Assembly: GCF_900116435.1 (NCBI RefSeq)
Contig: NZ_FPAZ01000005.1
Span: 124,001-188,000 of the forward strand
DNA length: 64,000 nucleotides
Origin: Pseudoalteromonas lipolytica
GTDB taxonomy: Bacteria; Pseudomonadota; Gammaproteobacteria; Enterobacterales; Alteromonadaceae
Reading direction: 5' to 3'
The notes beneath the pieces were generated by a model. It had not been told where the DNA came from, did no database searches, and saw only the letters and a list, made by a program, of their open reading frames with translations. Below, piece by piece: positions 10,381 through 19,785 of the stretch (its first letter is position 1; each line of letters begins with the position of its first letter). The position numbers were made by a program, and so were the translations under genes.

Positions 10381-10409
10381 GCTAAAAGCCAGCGAAAGCT
10401 GGCTTTAGC
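10381..10409. terminator. Bidirectional terminator between ydbL and the DUF1415 gene
   Basis: GCTAAAAGCCAGC (10381-10393) and GCTGGCTTTAGC (10398-10409) pair around a GAAA tetraloop with one extra A on the left arm. The stop codon of the convergent gene lies inside the right arm. Confidence 0.8.
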
Positions 10410-10965
10410 CTTTATCAATACAGCTTTTTAACAGCTGCTGCCAAAAGTCGATACCCTTGCGTCTTGCAAGTTTAATATTATGCTCAGGAATAGATTCAGG
10501 CTCATCGTAGTTGGCGAGCGCTTCGCTCATACTCGCTTCACGAATTAAATGAAGTGTCGGGTACGGAGCACGGTTTGTATAATTTGCAGCATCTGTCTCA
10601 TCACTATCTGCAAACACATAATCGGGATGAAAATTAGCGATTTGATATTTCCCTTCAAAGCCTTGTGCAACTAGTAGCGCGTTGGCTAGGTCGACCAAAT
10701 CTAAAAACTCGTCAAAATCACTAAAGCCTTGCTCAAACATTAGTAAAGTTGTTTCGCGCTGCTCATTGTGGTCAAGTTCCATGCATTGCTCAAGCATATC
10801 CATGACAGCATCATCTAGCGTTACTGACGGACTGACTTGATAGTGAATACAGTTGTTTTCTACTTCTTTACGGGCAAATGGGCAAAAGTTGTATTTTACA
10901 ATGACACTTGATACCCATTCGCGCATTTGTAGCTCGGGACGGCTTTTTGGCAGGTTATGATTCAC
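10405..10965 (-). CDS. DUF1415 family protein
   Basis: The 186-aa cytoplasmic protein begins MNHNLPKSRPELQMREWV and contains the family signature YNFCPFARKEV, followed by acidic helices and the FHPDYVF motif. DUF1415 is widespread in gammaproteobacteria and has no assigned reaction that I know of. The conserved Cys-Pro-Phe motif and the His/Asp pair could be functional residues. Its start overlaps the 3' end of waaA by 11 nt, so it is probably the second gene of a waaA operon. Confidence 0.85.
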   Translation of the reverse strand: MNHNLPKSRPELQMREWVSSVIVKYNFCPFARKEVENNCIHYQVSPSVTLDDAVMDMLEQCMELDHNEQRETTLLMFEQGFSDFDEFLDLVDLANALLVAQGFEGKYQIANFHPDYVFADSDETDAANYTNRAPYPTLHLIREASMSEALANYDEPESIPEHNIKLARRKGIDFWQQLLKSCIDKG

Positions 10966-12226
10966 GTTGTTTCTCTAAAAATTGCTCAATTAATTGCACT
11001 GTTCTACGAATAGCACCTTGATTATTAATAACACATTTTGCGGCTTGTTGACCTAACTTAACGAGGGCCTCGTTATCGGCACTTAAAGCGATAAGTGTTT
11101 CAGCAAGGTGCTGTTCATTGTTAACTGTTTTAGCGCCTTCAGCGTTTATAAGCTCAGGGTAAATATGGTCAAAATTATACGTGTGAGGACCTGCTAGTAC
11201 GCCAACTGAAAATGCCGCAGACTCGAGTGGGTTATGGCCACCTCGTTCAATTAAACTGCCGCCAATGTAGCTTATGCGAGCAACGCCATACAGGCATTGT
11301 AGTTCACCTAAGGTATCGGCAAGAACGACTTGTTGGCTCGTATAATTATTCTCGCTGCGACGACTAAAAGTCATGTCTGAATGTTTAAGGAGTGATGCTA
11401 CTTTATCAAATTGTTCAGGATGACGCGGAGCTATAATTAACAGGGCATCGGGTACTACACTGAGCAACTGCTGATGTGCACTTAGAACACGCTCATGTTC
11501 AATTGGGTGGGTTGAACCTGCTACCCAAATAAAGCGCGCGTTGTTATATTCGCTTTTAAGAGCGGCGACTTTATCTAATTGCGCGCGCGTGGGAGTTATA
11601 TCAAATTTAATTGAGCCAAAGACACGCACCTTCTGCGGCGCTAAACCTAACTCAATAAAGCGGTTAGCATCATCTTGGTTATGACTGGCAAGGGCGCTAA
11701 TTGAGTTCATAATCACGTTTGTTAAAGGCATCACCTTTTGATAACCCAGCTGCGACTTAGCTGAAAGCCGCGCATTTAAAACAAGTACTTCAATATTGCG
11801 TTTTTTACATTGCGCCATTAAATTGGGCCACAACTCTGTTTCCAGAATGCACAGGACGCGAGGCTTAATTCGCTTTAAAAACCGGCTGGTGGCACACGGG
11901 AAATCAATCGGTAAATAACAGCAACTGAGCGTATTTTTAAAGTTGTTCTTTATTTGCTCACGACCAGTGGGTGTATTACAGGTTACTAAAATACTTAGCT
12001 GCGAATTTTGCTGTTGCAGCGCCTTGATAAGTGGCGTTGCTGCTAAAACCTCACCAACAGACGCGCAATGTATAACCACGTCATGCTGTTGTAATGATGA
12101 AACACCAAAACGCTGTGTAAAATGCGCACGGTAGCCTTTATTTTTTTTTCCACGCAAAGCGTAAAGGTAGAAAATAATAAGCGGGCTAAGAATGTATAAA
12201 ATGAGAGAATATAAAATACGTGCCAT
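10955..12226 (-). CDS. waaA: 3-deoxy-D-manno-octulosonic acid (Kdo) transferase
   Basis: GT30 glycosyltransferase of the inner-membrane cytoplasmic face that moves Kdo from CMP-Kdo onto lipid IVA. The 423-aa protein has one N-terminal membrane helix (LYSLILYILSPLIIFYLYAL), the acceptor domain with HCASVGEVLAATPLI (catalytic Glu) near residue 60, WVAGSTHPIEHE in the middle, and the donor-site RGGHNPLESAAF near 325. Length matches E. coli WaaA (425 aa). It belongs with the nearby kdkA and heptose genes in lipopolysaccharide core building. Confidence 0.96.
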   Translation of the reverse strand: MARILYSLILYILSPLIIFYLYALRGKKNKGYRAHFTQRFGVSSLQQHDVVIHCASVGEVLAATPLIKALQQQNSQLSILVTCNTPTGREQIKNNFKNTLSCCYLPIDFPCATSRFLKRIKPRVLCILETELWPNLMAQCKKRNIEVLVLNARLSAKSQLGYQKVMPLTNVIMNSISALASHNQDDANRFIELGLAPQKVRVFGSIKFDITPTRAQLDKVAALKSEYNNARFIWVAGSTHPIEHERVLSAHQQLLSVVPDALLIIAPRHPEQFDKVASLLKHSDMTFSRRSENNYTSQQVVLADTLGELQCLYGVARISYIGGSLIERGGHNPLESAAFSVGVLAGPHTYNFDHIYPELINAEGAKTVNNEQHLAETLIALSADNEALVKLGQQAAKCVINNQGAIRRTVQLIEQFLEKQRES

Positions 12227-12379
12227 TGGTTAGCCTATCAGTGTAAAACATTATGATAGCGTGTTAGCCAATCGAGCTAAATATAAAATGTTAAAAAGGG
12301 TTATCTTGCAGAGTTTTAAGTGTTTCGTCGCCGCTAATTTGGTAGTATTTCAGTTACTTTATATTTAGTCTTTATAGTT

Positions 12380-13870
12380 ATGAAATTTAAAATGATAAAA
12401 GCCACGGCTATAAGCGTGTTACTCAGTTGCTCTTCTCCTTTATTGGCAACACCCACCGCTTACATACCGATTGGCATGGATGCACAGCTTGATCATCAAT
12501 TAGATACTTTATTTGCATTAACCTCAGGCACACCTATGACGAAGCCATATCGTTTGGCTGAGGTAGAATACGCACTTAATGAACTTGAAAATAAAGAGCC
12601 AAGTTTGGCTGCAGCGATCCGCACTAAGATTAAACCCTATCAGCGTGAAGATGCTATTACGCGTGTGGGTCTAAAATTTCAGGTCGATGGTGATACTACG
12701 AAGAAAATTGCTAATCAACGTGGTTTAAGCTCAGATGAGTGGGGCCAAGGCTTTTTTGAAGGTATTTGGCGTGCAAACGATTATACCTTAGTACAAGTTG
12801 GTGTTGATTACAGAGCCAAGCAAAATAAATTTGTGAATTACAATACTTTTGTAAGTTTTGCTGGAGATGATTTACAACTGAATGTTGGTTATAAAGAACA
12901 TTGGTTTTCACCGTTTAAACATTCAGCTCAAATTATTTCTACTAATGCAAAAACAGCCCCTTCTATTTCATTAGGTATGGTGCAACCTGCGCATAATTGG
13001 TGGAATTTTGACTTTGAGCTGTATTATTCTGAATTAGAGCATGTGGAAAACGGTATTTTATATCAAGGGGAGCTGCATAGCGGCACGCCAAAGCTTGCTG
13101 GTACGCATTTCAGTATAGAGCCCCTAAGTGGTTGGAAAATTGGCATCAACCGTATGATGCAATTTGGTGGTGGTCCTCGAGAGGTTGATGCAGGTGATGT
13201 GTTTGATGCATTTTTTGACCCTGCGGGAAATGATAATGCTGATCGGGTTGAAGGTGGTCGAGATAATGAACTAGGTGATCAATACGCGACGATTACCAGT
13301 ACCGTAAACTTTAATTGGGGCATGCCGATCGAGTTGTATTTCGAGTACGGTGGTGAAGACACTAAAAACCATAAAAACTATCAATTTGGCAACACTGTAA
13401 GCAATGTCGGTTTTTTCCTACCGAAAATGACAGATGCCATGTCATTACGATATGAATACACCAATATGCATAGCTTATGGTATGTAAATGAAATTTATCC
13501 AGTAAAAGGGAATACTGTTGGTGGCTTTTCTACAGGGCATTATGCAGCAGACCAGCGGTATCTGAATTTTCACGCAGATGGCGTGTCATTAGTCTATGCA
13601 GATGCACCACCTACCCAAGTGCATAGTATGGAACTTACTTATAATGAGAGCTTTAGTTCTTTGTGGCGTAGTAAGTTGACTTTAATCGAAAATAAAAGCA
13701 ATTATTTGAACGAATTTGGACAAACAAGTGCAAATTATGAAAGTGCCATTGAACTTCAACTGAGCAATACGCGTCAATTGAATGAACATACACTCGAAAC
13801 CACCCTGACTTATGGCGAAGATGTGTTTGGTGAGAATTATACTTGGCTATCTGTTGCAGTATACTGGTAG
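12380..13870 (+). CDS. Capsule assembly Wzi family outer-membrane protein
   Basis: The 496-aa protein has a Sec signal peptide (cleavage near LLATPT, residue about 24), a helical N-terminal part (PKPYRLAEVEYALNELE-like) and a long beta-barrel region rich in aromatic alternation, ending in W. WFSPFKHSAQII resembles the WW.P...A motif of Wzi proteins. In E. coli, Wzi is an outer-membrane lectin-like barrel that anchors group 1 capsule. Here there are no capsule genes nearby, and it sits directly before gmhA (28 nt), so a role with lipopolysaccharide or other surface glycan is my inference. M5 is an alternative start. Confidence 0.8.
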   Translation: MKFKMIKATAISVLLSCSSPLLATPTAYIPIGMDAQLDHQLDTLFALTSGTPMTKPYRLAEVEYALNELENKEPSLAAAIRTKIKPYQREDAITRVGLKFQVDGDTTKKIANQRGLSSDEWGQGFFEGIWRANDYTLVQVGVDYRAKQNKFVNYNTFVSFAGDDLQLNVGYKEHWFSPFKHSAQIISTNAKTAPSISLGMVQPAHNWWNFDFELYYSELEHVENGILYQGELHSGTPKLAGTHFSIEPLSGWKIGINRMMQFGGGPREVDAGDVFDAFFDPAGNDNADRVEGGRDNELGDQYATITSTVNFNWGMPIELYFEYGGEDTKNHKNYQFGNTVSNVGFFLPKMTDAMSLRYEYTNMHSLWYVNEIYPVKGNTVGGFSTGHYAADQRYLNFHADGVSLVYADAPPTQVHSMELTYNESFSSLWRSKLTLIENKSNYLNEFGQTSANYESAIELQLSNTRQLNEHTLETTLTYGEDVFGENYTWLSVAVYW

Positions 13871-13898
13871 GTCTAGCCGTTTTTTTTAAGGAATTTAT

Positions 13899-14489
13899 AT
13901 GTCTAATCTTGATTCTGTAGCGGCAAGCTACCTAGAAAGTTTAAATCGTCATCAAATGCTGTTTGAGACCATGGAAACTTATCATCCTGAGGTGATGCAA
14001 TTACTTGAAGCATGCCACAGCGCTTTGCAGGCAGGTGGTAAAGTAATTTGGTTTGGTAATGGTGGCAGTGCCGCCGATGCGCAGCATTTAGCGGCAGAGT
14101 TTGTTGTACGTTATAAGTTAGAGCGTGGGCCGCTTGCTTCAATCGCATTGACAACTGACACGTCAATTTTAACGGCGCACAGTAATGACTATCATTTTGA
14201 TACTGTGTTTGAACGCCAAGTTCAGGCGTTGTGTAAACCTGAAGATTTAGTGATTGGCTTAACGACTTCAGGCACTAGCCCTAATATTAATCTTGCGCTT
14301 GCTGCGGCTAATGAAATAGGCGCTTTCACAGTGGCTTTAACTGGCCGTGACGGCGGTAAAGTGAAAGATATCGCGAAGCTGCCAATTATCATTAAAAACG
14401 ATGAAACAGCACGCATTCAAGAAGCACATATGTTTATCGGTCACTGGTTATGTGAAGCCATTGATATGGTTGTAGCGGAGCAACAGTAA
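13899..14489 (+). CDS. gmhA: Phosphoheptose isomerase (sedoheptulose 7-phosphate isomerase)
   Basis: Cytoplasmic SIS-domain enzyme converting sedoheptulose 7-phosphate to glycero-manno-heptose 7-phosphate, the first step to ADP-heptose. The 196-aa protein carries [17 protein letters not shown] (residues about 51-67), TTSGTSPN and ALTGRDGGK, all typical of GmhA. The paralogous DiaA family is similar, but the adjacency to hldE (1-nt overlap of stop and start) supports GmhA. AAGGAA precedes the ATG. Confidence 0.93.
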   Translation: MSNLDSVAASYLESLNRHQMLFETMETYHPEVMQLLEACHSALQAGGKVIWFGNGGSAADAQHLAAEFVVRYKLERGPLASIALTTDTSILTAHSNDYHFDTVFERQVQALCKPEDLVIGLTTSGTSPNINLALAAANEIGAFTVALTGRDGGKVKDIAKLPIIIKNDETARIQEAHMFIGHWLCEAIDMVVAEQQ

Positions 14490-15928
14490 TGGATTTAGCG
14501 TTACTTAAAAACTTATCTAAAGCGCGAATTTTAGTTGTTGGTGATGTGATGCTAGACCGTTACTGGCATGGTGACTCGGGTCGTATTTCACCAGAAGCCC
14601 CGGTGCCCGTAGTTAAAGTCAGTAAGTTTGAAGACAAAGCGGGTGGCGCTGCAAACGTGGCTAAAAATATTGCCCGTTTAGATGGTAAGGTCGGTTTATT
14701 AGGGCTTGTTGGTGAAGATGAGAGTGGGCAAATTCTTGAAACCATTTTGAGTTCTGAGAAAATTGATTCGCAGCTTGTTAGCGTCTGTGATTTACCCACC
14801 ATATCTAAAATGCGCGTGATAAGTCGTCATCAGCAAGTGGTTCGCCTAGATTTAGAAGAAACCTTTACTGAACAACACAGCCAGTTGCTTTTGAATCGTT
14901 TAGAGTTAGTGTTAGATGATTATGACTTTGTACTATTTTCTGATTACAACAAAGGCTCACTAAGCTTAATTCAAGCCATGATCCAAGTGGCTAAAAATGC
15001 AGGTAAAACGGTTCTTGTTGATCCTAAATCATCGGATCTAAATTTGTATCGTGGTGCCGACTATATTACGCCAAACTTGAATGAATTTAAGCTGGCTGGT
15101 GGTAAAACTGAGTCTGAGCAAAGCTTAACCGAGAGTGCGCGCCAGCTTATTGAAGATGCGGGCGTTGCGGCGATGTTATTGACTCGTTCAGAGCAAGGAA
15201 TGTCGTTAATCAGTCAAACTGAGAAGCATGACTTTGCGGCGCAGCAATTAGAAGTCAGTGATGTTACTGGTGCCGGAGATACTGTAATTGCTACATTAGC
15301 GGTGATGTTAGGCGCTGGCATGCAACCTAAAGATGCCGTTGAAATTGCTAATCTTGCAGCGGGTATTGCCGTAAGTAAACTAGGCGCAGCGACGGTATCT
15401 CCTGAAGAATTGAGTCGTAAATTGGGTCAGTACTTACAGCAAACCGGCGAGCATTATCAAACGCCATTTGAAGATGTGTTGCAGCATATCGAGTTTGCAA
15501 AACAAAATGGCGAGAAAATTGTCTTTACCAATGGCTGCTTCGATATTCTACACGCAGGTCATGTACGCTATTTAGCGCAGGCAAAAGCCAGAGGCGATCG
15601 TTTAGTTGTTGGTTTAAATAATGACGAATCAATCACGCGCCTTAAAGGACCTGAACGTCCAATAAACCCGCTTGAAGAGCGGGCTATGGTTCTCAGTGCG
15701 CTTGCATCGGTTGACTGGGTAATTCCATTTGGTAGTGCACAAGAGAGTGACACACCAGCTAAGCTCATCGAGCAAATTAGCCCCGATGTACTGGTGAAAG
15801 GGGGCGATTACACGGTTGATCAAATTGCGGGTGCAGACCATGTATTACGCCATGGCGGTAAAGTTGAAGTGCTTGAGTTCCTTAATGGTTGCTCGACGTC
15901 TAACGTCATCAGCAAAATTAAATCTTAA
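14489..15928 (+). CDS. hldE: Bifunctional heptose 7-phosphate kinase / heptose 1-phosphate adenylyltransferase
   Basis: A 479-aa two-domain enzyme. The N-terminal ribokinase domain (about 1-320; [12 protein letters not shown], then DVTGAGDT with the catalytic Asp) phosphorylates C1 of heptose 7-phosphate. The C-terminal cytidylyltransferase-fold domain (about 340-479; [17 protein letters not shown] with HxGH) forms ADP-heptose. Length equals the E. coli enzyme (477 aa). With gmhA before it and gmhB at 17824, nearly the whole ADP-heptose route is here. Only hldD (epimerase) is missing. Its 3' end overlaps kdkA tail-to-tail by 11 nt. Confidence 0.97.
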   Translation: MDLALLKNLSKARILVVGDVMLDRYWHGDSGRISPEAPVPVVKVSKFEDKAGGAANVAKNIARLDGKVGLLGLVGEDESGQILETILSSEKIDSQLVSVCDLPTISKMRVISRHQQVVRLDLEETFTEQHSQLLLNRLELVLDDYDFVLFSDYNKGSLSLIQAMIQVAKNAGKTVLVDPKSSDLNLYRGADYITPNLNEFKLAGGKTESEQSLTESARQLIEDAGVAAMLLTRSEQGMSLISQTEKHDFAAQQLEVSDVTGAGDTVIATLAVMLGAGMQPKDAVEIANLAAGIAVSKLGAATVSPEELSRKLGQYLQQTGEHYQTPFEDVLQHIEFAKQNGEKIVFTNGCFDILHAGHVRYLAQAKARGDRLVVGLNNDESITRLKGPERPINPLEERAMVLSALASVDWVIPFGSAQESDTPAKLIEQISPDVLVKGGDYTVDQIAGADHVLRHGGKVEVLEFLNGCSTSNVISKIKS

Positions 15929-16640
15929 GCAATGCTTGGTAGTCACAATACAGTGACTGCCAATCACTTTGTTGCCAGTGCATTATCTCATTACGGCCTT
16001 GTTCTTTGGCAAATGAACGGGCAAGGCGTTTAATATTTTCTTGTTGCCACGCAATTTCGGGCTGTCTTATTTCACCACGGTCAAAATCGATAATAAAGAC
16101 CTTACCCGCTTCGTCAAATAAAATATTATTGATATTCAAATCAGCGTGATAAACACCACGGTTATGAAATTCACTGAGCGTTGTGGCCACATTCTTTAAT
16201 TCGTCATGAGTTAACGGGCGAGTCACCAAAATATCTAAGAGGCTTTGTGCTCCTTTTACTGCCTCGGTGATAATATCGCCTCGATAAATAAAACCACTTC
16301 GTGTGACTTTTGCAGCGATAGGTGTGGGCACATTTAAGCCTAACTCAGTTAAGTGCATCATCAACGAAAACTCTTTGTAAACCCGCGTGTGCTCTAAGCC
16401 GACATACACATATTGATCTGTTAATAGTTTGCCTATGAGTCCGCCACGCCAATAATGACGCAATACACCGGTCAGTTGTTCATGCTTAAAAAACCAGGCC
16501 GTTGCTCGGCCTTTTTTAGCGCCAACTATTTTATTTTGTTGTTGCCAAAAGTGAGCATCAAACCAGTCATATGTAAGCATCTGAGTGTATGCAGGGTGGC
16601 ACAAAAGGGTCGAATTTTGCAGATGCTGAGTGTCGAACAT
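15918..16640 (-). CDS. kdkA: 3-deoxy-D-manno-octulosonic acid (Kdo) kinase
   Basis: The 240-aa protein has the Kdo/Rio-type kinase fold: [13 protein letters not shown] (about 60-72), the catalytic loop [12 protein letters not shown] (Asp about 167) and the metal site IDFDRGE. This is the KdkA pattern known from Haemophilus and Vibrio, which phosphorylates Kdo of lipid A-Kdo at O-4. That fits an organism with a single phosphorylated Kdo in its core. The gene is convergent with hldE, overlapping its last 11 nt, and it starts 125 nt from the divergent glycosyltransferase. Confidence 0.92.
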   Translation of the reverse strand: MFDTQHLQNSTLLCHPAYTQMLTYDWFDAHFWQQQNKIVGAKKGRATAWFFKHEQLTGVLRHYWRGGLIGKLLTDQYVYVGLEHTRVYKEFSLMMHLTELGLNVPTPIAAKVTRSGFIYRGDIITEAVKGAQSLLDILVTRPLTHDELKNVATTLSEFHNRGVYHADLNINNILFDEAGKVFIIDFDRGEIRQPEIAWQQENIKRLARSFAKEQGRNEIMHWQQSDWQSLYCDYQALLKI

Positions 16641-16765
16641 AACAACTTAAAATATAAACAGTGAATAGCTATATAGTACCGCATTTTTAGCTTTTCGCAT
16701 AAGTGCTTGCAATAGCATCAGGTTAATTTAAGATCGCCTATTATTTGCTGTTGCTAAGGGTGCAC

Positions 16766-17824
16766 GTGACTCAATCAACCTCCTATTCAGATATTTGTAT
16801 ATTAAGGCTTTCGGCTATTGGTGATGTATGTCACGCGGTGTCGGCGGTGCAAGCAATTCAAAAAGCGCATCCTCATGCGAAAATCACTTGGGTTATTGGT
16901 AAAGTGGAAGCGATGCTGCTTGCTGATTTACCGGGTGTTGAGTTTGTTGTATTTGATAAAAAGCAGGGTAAGCAAGCATACAAACAACTTAAAGAAACCT
17001 TTAAAGGGCGAAAGTTTGATGTGTTACTTCATATGCAGGTGGCGCTCAGAGCTAATCTTGCTGCACGTTGTATACCTGCTAAAGTTAAAGTGGGCTTTGA
17101 TTGGGCACGTTCAAAAGAATTACATAGTCTATTTATCAATAAGCGAATTGCAGCTCAAGCAGAAGCGCATGTTCTTGAAGGGTTCCAAGGTTTTGCAAAG
17201 GCAATCGGTGTACCAGAGTATGAGCCTAGCTGGCAGATGCCAATAACAGATGCTCATCAACATACGGCAGATACTTTACTCGGTACAGAGCGGTTAGCAG
17301 GACGTATTTTTGTTATTTCACCTGCGGCCAGTAAAAAAGAGCGTAACTGGCTTCCTGAACGTTATGCTGCGCTCGCTGATTACGCTCATAATCAAGGATT
17401 CTCAGTTGTAATTACGGGGGGGCCAACACCCCTTGAAAATGAACTGGCTGAGCAAATTATTGCGCACAGTCACGTGCCTGTACTCAACTTAGTTGGTAAA
17501 ACTCAGCTTAAAGAGTTGTTGTGTGTGCTAAAGCGTGCCTCATTAGTGCTTGCGCCTGATACAGGACCTGCGCATATGGCCGTTACAGTGGGTACACCGG
17601 TGATAGGTTTATACGCTCACTCAAATCCAAAACGCACGGGGCCTTATTTATATCAAAATTATGTTGTTGAGGTTTATCACCAAAACTTACTTGAGCAAAC
17701 AGGTAAAACAGCAGACCAGCTGCCGTGGGGGACACGCGTTAAAGGTGCAGATTTAATGGCGCAGATACGTGTTGAAGAGGTTACTTTAATGTTTGATCTT
17801 GTTTTATTAAAAGAGCAATTGTGA
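16766..17824 (+). CDS. Glycosyltransferase family 9 (heptosyltransferase) protein
   Basis: About 352 aa with the GT9 pattern. The N-terminal ILRLSAIGDVCHAVSAV (acceptor-side Asp) is followed by a mid-protein VKVGFDWARSKELHS, and the C-terminal donor site is SPAASKKERNWLPERYA and APDTGPAHMAVTVGTPVIGLYAHSNPKRTGP. Such enzymes add heptose from ADP-heptose to the inner core, and it resembles WaaC/WaaF types without a clear choice. The frame opens at TTG 16745, but GTG 16766 with AAGG 6 nt upstream gives a better start. Its stop overlaps gmhB (TGATG). Confidence 0.88.
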   Translation: MTQSTSYSDICILRLSAIGDVCHAVSAVQAIQKAHPHAKITWVIGKVEAMLLADLPGVEFVVFDKKQGKQAYKQLKETFKGRKFDVLLHMQVALRANLAARCIPAKVKVGFDWARSKELHSLFINKRIAAQAEAHVLEGFQGFAKAIGVPEYEPSWQMPITDAHQHTADTLLGTERLAGRIFVISPAASKKERNWLPERYAALADYAHNQGFSVVITGGPTPLENELAEQIIAHSHVPVLNLVGKTQLKELLCVLKRASLVLAPDTGPAHMAVTVGTPVIGLYAHSNPKRTGPYLYQNYVVEVYHQNLLEQTGKTADQLPWGTRVKGADLMAQIRVEEVTLMFDLVLLKEQL

Positions 17825-18384
17825 TGAGTAAAGTGCTATTTTTAGACCGCGATGGTGTTGTAAATATTGACCATGGTTACGTATACAAGCCAGATGATTT
17901 TGAGTTTGTGCCAGGGGTCTTTACGGCGTGTAAAAAGTTCACTGATGCAGGTTATGAAATTATCATCGTGACGAATCAATCTGGAATTGGTCGAGGCTAT
18001 TACTCAGAGCAAGATTTTCACCACTTAAGTGAATGGATGAAAAATGAGTTTTTAAAACACGGCGTACACATTCTAGATGTCTATTTTTGTCCACACCATC
18101 CAAGTAAAGCGTTGCCTGCCTATTTACAAGAATGTGAATGCCGTAAGCCAGCGCCTGGCATGTTGTTGCAAGCGATTGAAGAGCACCACATAGATCCCGC
18201 TCAAAGTATCATGGTTGGTGACAAACTTGGCGATTTACTCGCTGGCGAAAGAGCCAATGTGGCAACGCGTGTTTTAGTGCGCTCTGGACAAAATTATGCA
18301 GAGTCAACGGAGCAGCATGCGCACTATGTATGCGACTCGTTAGCTGAATTACCTAATTTGATTTTACACTTACAGCAGGTATGA
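17824..18384 (+). CDS. gmhB: D-glycero-beta-D-manno-heptose 1,7-bisphosphate 7-phosphatase
   Basis: A 186-aa HAD-superfamily phosphatase. DRDGVVNIDHGYV carries the nucleophile Asp and the acid Asp. TNQSGIGRGYY is motif II, and MVGDKLGDLLAGERA is the metal site. The zinc loop CPHHP...CECRKP is complete. It removes the 7-phosphate in ADP-heptose synthesis. I prefer ATG 17824, which overlaps the previous stop as TGATG, although GTG 17821 just before it is in frame. The product matches E. coli GmhB in length (191 aa). Confidence 0.96.
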   Translation: MSKVLFLDRDGVVNIDHGYVYKPDDFEFVPGVFTACKKFTDAGYEIIIVTNQSGIGRGYYSEQDFHHLSEWMKNEFLKHGVHILDVYFCPHHPSKALPAYLQECECRKPAPGMLLQAIEEHHIDPAQSIMVGDKLGDLLAGERANVATRVLVRSGQNYAESTEQHAHYVCDSLAELPNLILHLQQV

Positions 18385-18534
18385 CCAGTTTTTTCCTATC
18401 TACCGCGCCTAATTTAGGTTGTGCGACGAACTACAAACAGTGCAATTGTTCGCCTAAGCTTTTACAATAGGCGCAAATTTCACAGTCACAGCTAATCGGC
18501 TCTGATTACTTAAAAGATTATTTGGAGATTTCAG
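18385..18534 (+). promoter_or_regulatory. kbl upstream region
   Basis: A 150-bp leader. It contains an imperfect hairpin, CGCCTA (18451-18456) against TAGGCG (18468-18473), and TGGAGA 6-7 nt before the kbl ATG as ribosome-binding site. No named regulator site was recognised. Confidence 0.3.
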
Positions 18535-19731
18535 ATGAGAGCATCTGCGTTTTTCACTCAGCTTCAGCAACAAATAGATGAAGTAAAAGCTGAGGGTTTA
18601 TACAAAAGCGAACGTGTTATTACTTCACAGCAACAAGCTCAAATTGAAGTTGCATCAGGTGATAAAGTTATCAATTTCTGTGCAAATAACTACTTAGGTC
18701 TTGCAAATAGCCCAGAGCTAATAAAAGCCGCACAACAAGGCCTTGACGATCATGGTTTTGGTGTTGCTTCAGTGCGTTTTATCTGTGGTACTCAAGATAT
18801 TCATAAAACATTAGAGCACAAAATTTCTGAGTTTCTAGAAACAGAAGACACGATCCTTTACTCATCGTGTTTTGATGCTAATGCAGGCTTATTTGAAACA
18901 ATTTTAGGCCCAGATGATGCCATCATCTCAGATGCGTTAAACCATGCTTCTATCATTGATGGGGTTCGTTTATGTAAAGCAAAACGTTTCCGCTACGCTA
19001 ATAATGATATGAGCGACTTAGAGAAGCAATTAATTGCAGCTGATGAAGCCGGGGCAAAAACCAAGCTTATTGCCACTGACGGTGTGTTTTCAATGGATGG
19101 CGTTATTTGTAATCTTAAAGCAGTATGCGACCTTGCTGATAAATACGATGCATTAGTTATGGTTGATGATTCTCACGCCGTTGGCTTTGTGGGTGAAAAC
19201 GGTAAAGGAACACCTGAATACTGTGGCGTATTAGACCGTGTCGATATCATTACCGGCACATTAGGTAAGGCGTTGGGCGGCGCATCAGGTGGTTATACAT
19301 CAGGTAAAAAAGAAATTGTTGAGTGGTTACGTCAGCGTTCACGTCCATATCTTTTTTCTAATTCATTAGCTCCATCAATTGTTACAGCATCAATCAAAGT
19401 ACTTGAAATGTTGAGTAACGGTGGCGAACTTCGCGCTAAATTATGGGATAACGCTCATTACTTCCGTGAGCAAATGGAAGCAGCAGGGTTTACCTGCGCA
19501 GGTAAAGACCACGCGATTATTCCAGTAATGCTTGGCGATGCGAAGGTCGCTTCGATGATGGCTGACAAGTTACTTGCTGAAGGTATCTATGTAACAGGTT
19601 TCTCATTCCCTGTTGTACCTAAAGGCCAAGCACGTATTCGTACGCAAATTTCTGCGGCGCATACAAAAGAGCAATTAGACACTGCAATTGCTGCCTTTAC
19701 CCGTATTGGTAAAGAAATGGGTGTTATCTAA
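18535..19731 (+). CDS. kbl: Glycine C-acetyltransferase (2-amino-3-ketobutyrate CoA ligase)
   Basis: PLP enzyme of the alpha-oxoamine synthase family that cleaves 2-amino-3-oxobutyrate with CoA to glycine and acetyl-CoA, the second step of threonine breakdown after Tdh. The 398-aa sequence shows [42 protein letters not shown] and the PLP lysine in [14 protein letters not shown]. Length is identical to E. coli Kbl (398 aa). It is followed by tdh, as in E. coli, but with a terminator-like hairpin between them. Confidence 0.97.
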   Translation: MRASAFFTQLQQQIDEVKAEGLYKSERVITSQQQAQIEVASGDKVINFCANNYLGLANSPELIKAAQQGLDDHGFGVASVRFICGTQDIHKTLEHKISEFLETEDTILYSSCFDANAGLFETILGPDDAIISDALNHASIIDGVRLCKAKRFRYANNDMSDLEKQLIAADEAGAKTKLIATDGVFSMDGVICNLKAVCDLADKYDALVMVDDSHAVGFVGENGKGTPEYCGVLDRVDIITGTLGKALGGASGGYTSGKKEIVEWLRQRSRPYLFSNSLAPSIVTASIKVLEMLSNGGELRAKLWDNAHYFREQMEAAGFTCAGKDHAIIPVMLGDAKVASMMADKLLAEGIYVTGFSFPVVPKGQARIRTQISAAHTKEQLDTAIAAFTRIGKEMGVI

Positions 19732-19742
19732 TTTTATTTTCT

Positions 19743-19770
19743 AAACCGAAGCACCTGCTTCGGTTTTTTT
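19743..19770 (+). terminator. Terminator-like hairpin between kbl and tdh
   Basis: AAACCGAAGCA (19743-19753) and TGCTTCGGTTT (19756-19766) form an 11-bp stem followed by a T-run reaching 19770. It looks like a full rho-independent terminator, yet tdh begins only 16 nt later, leaving no room for a promoter. Confidence 0.8.
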
Positions 19771-19785
19771 AATTGAGTGTAAATC

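Noticed and set aside
16818..17246. 142-aa frame inside the family 9 glycosyltransferase gene
   Set aside because: Same strand, other frame. The glycosyltransferase frame has all family motifs.
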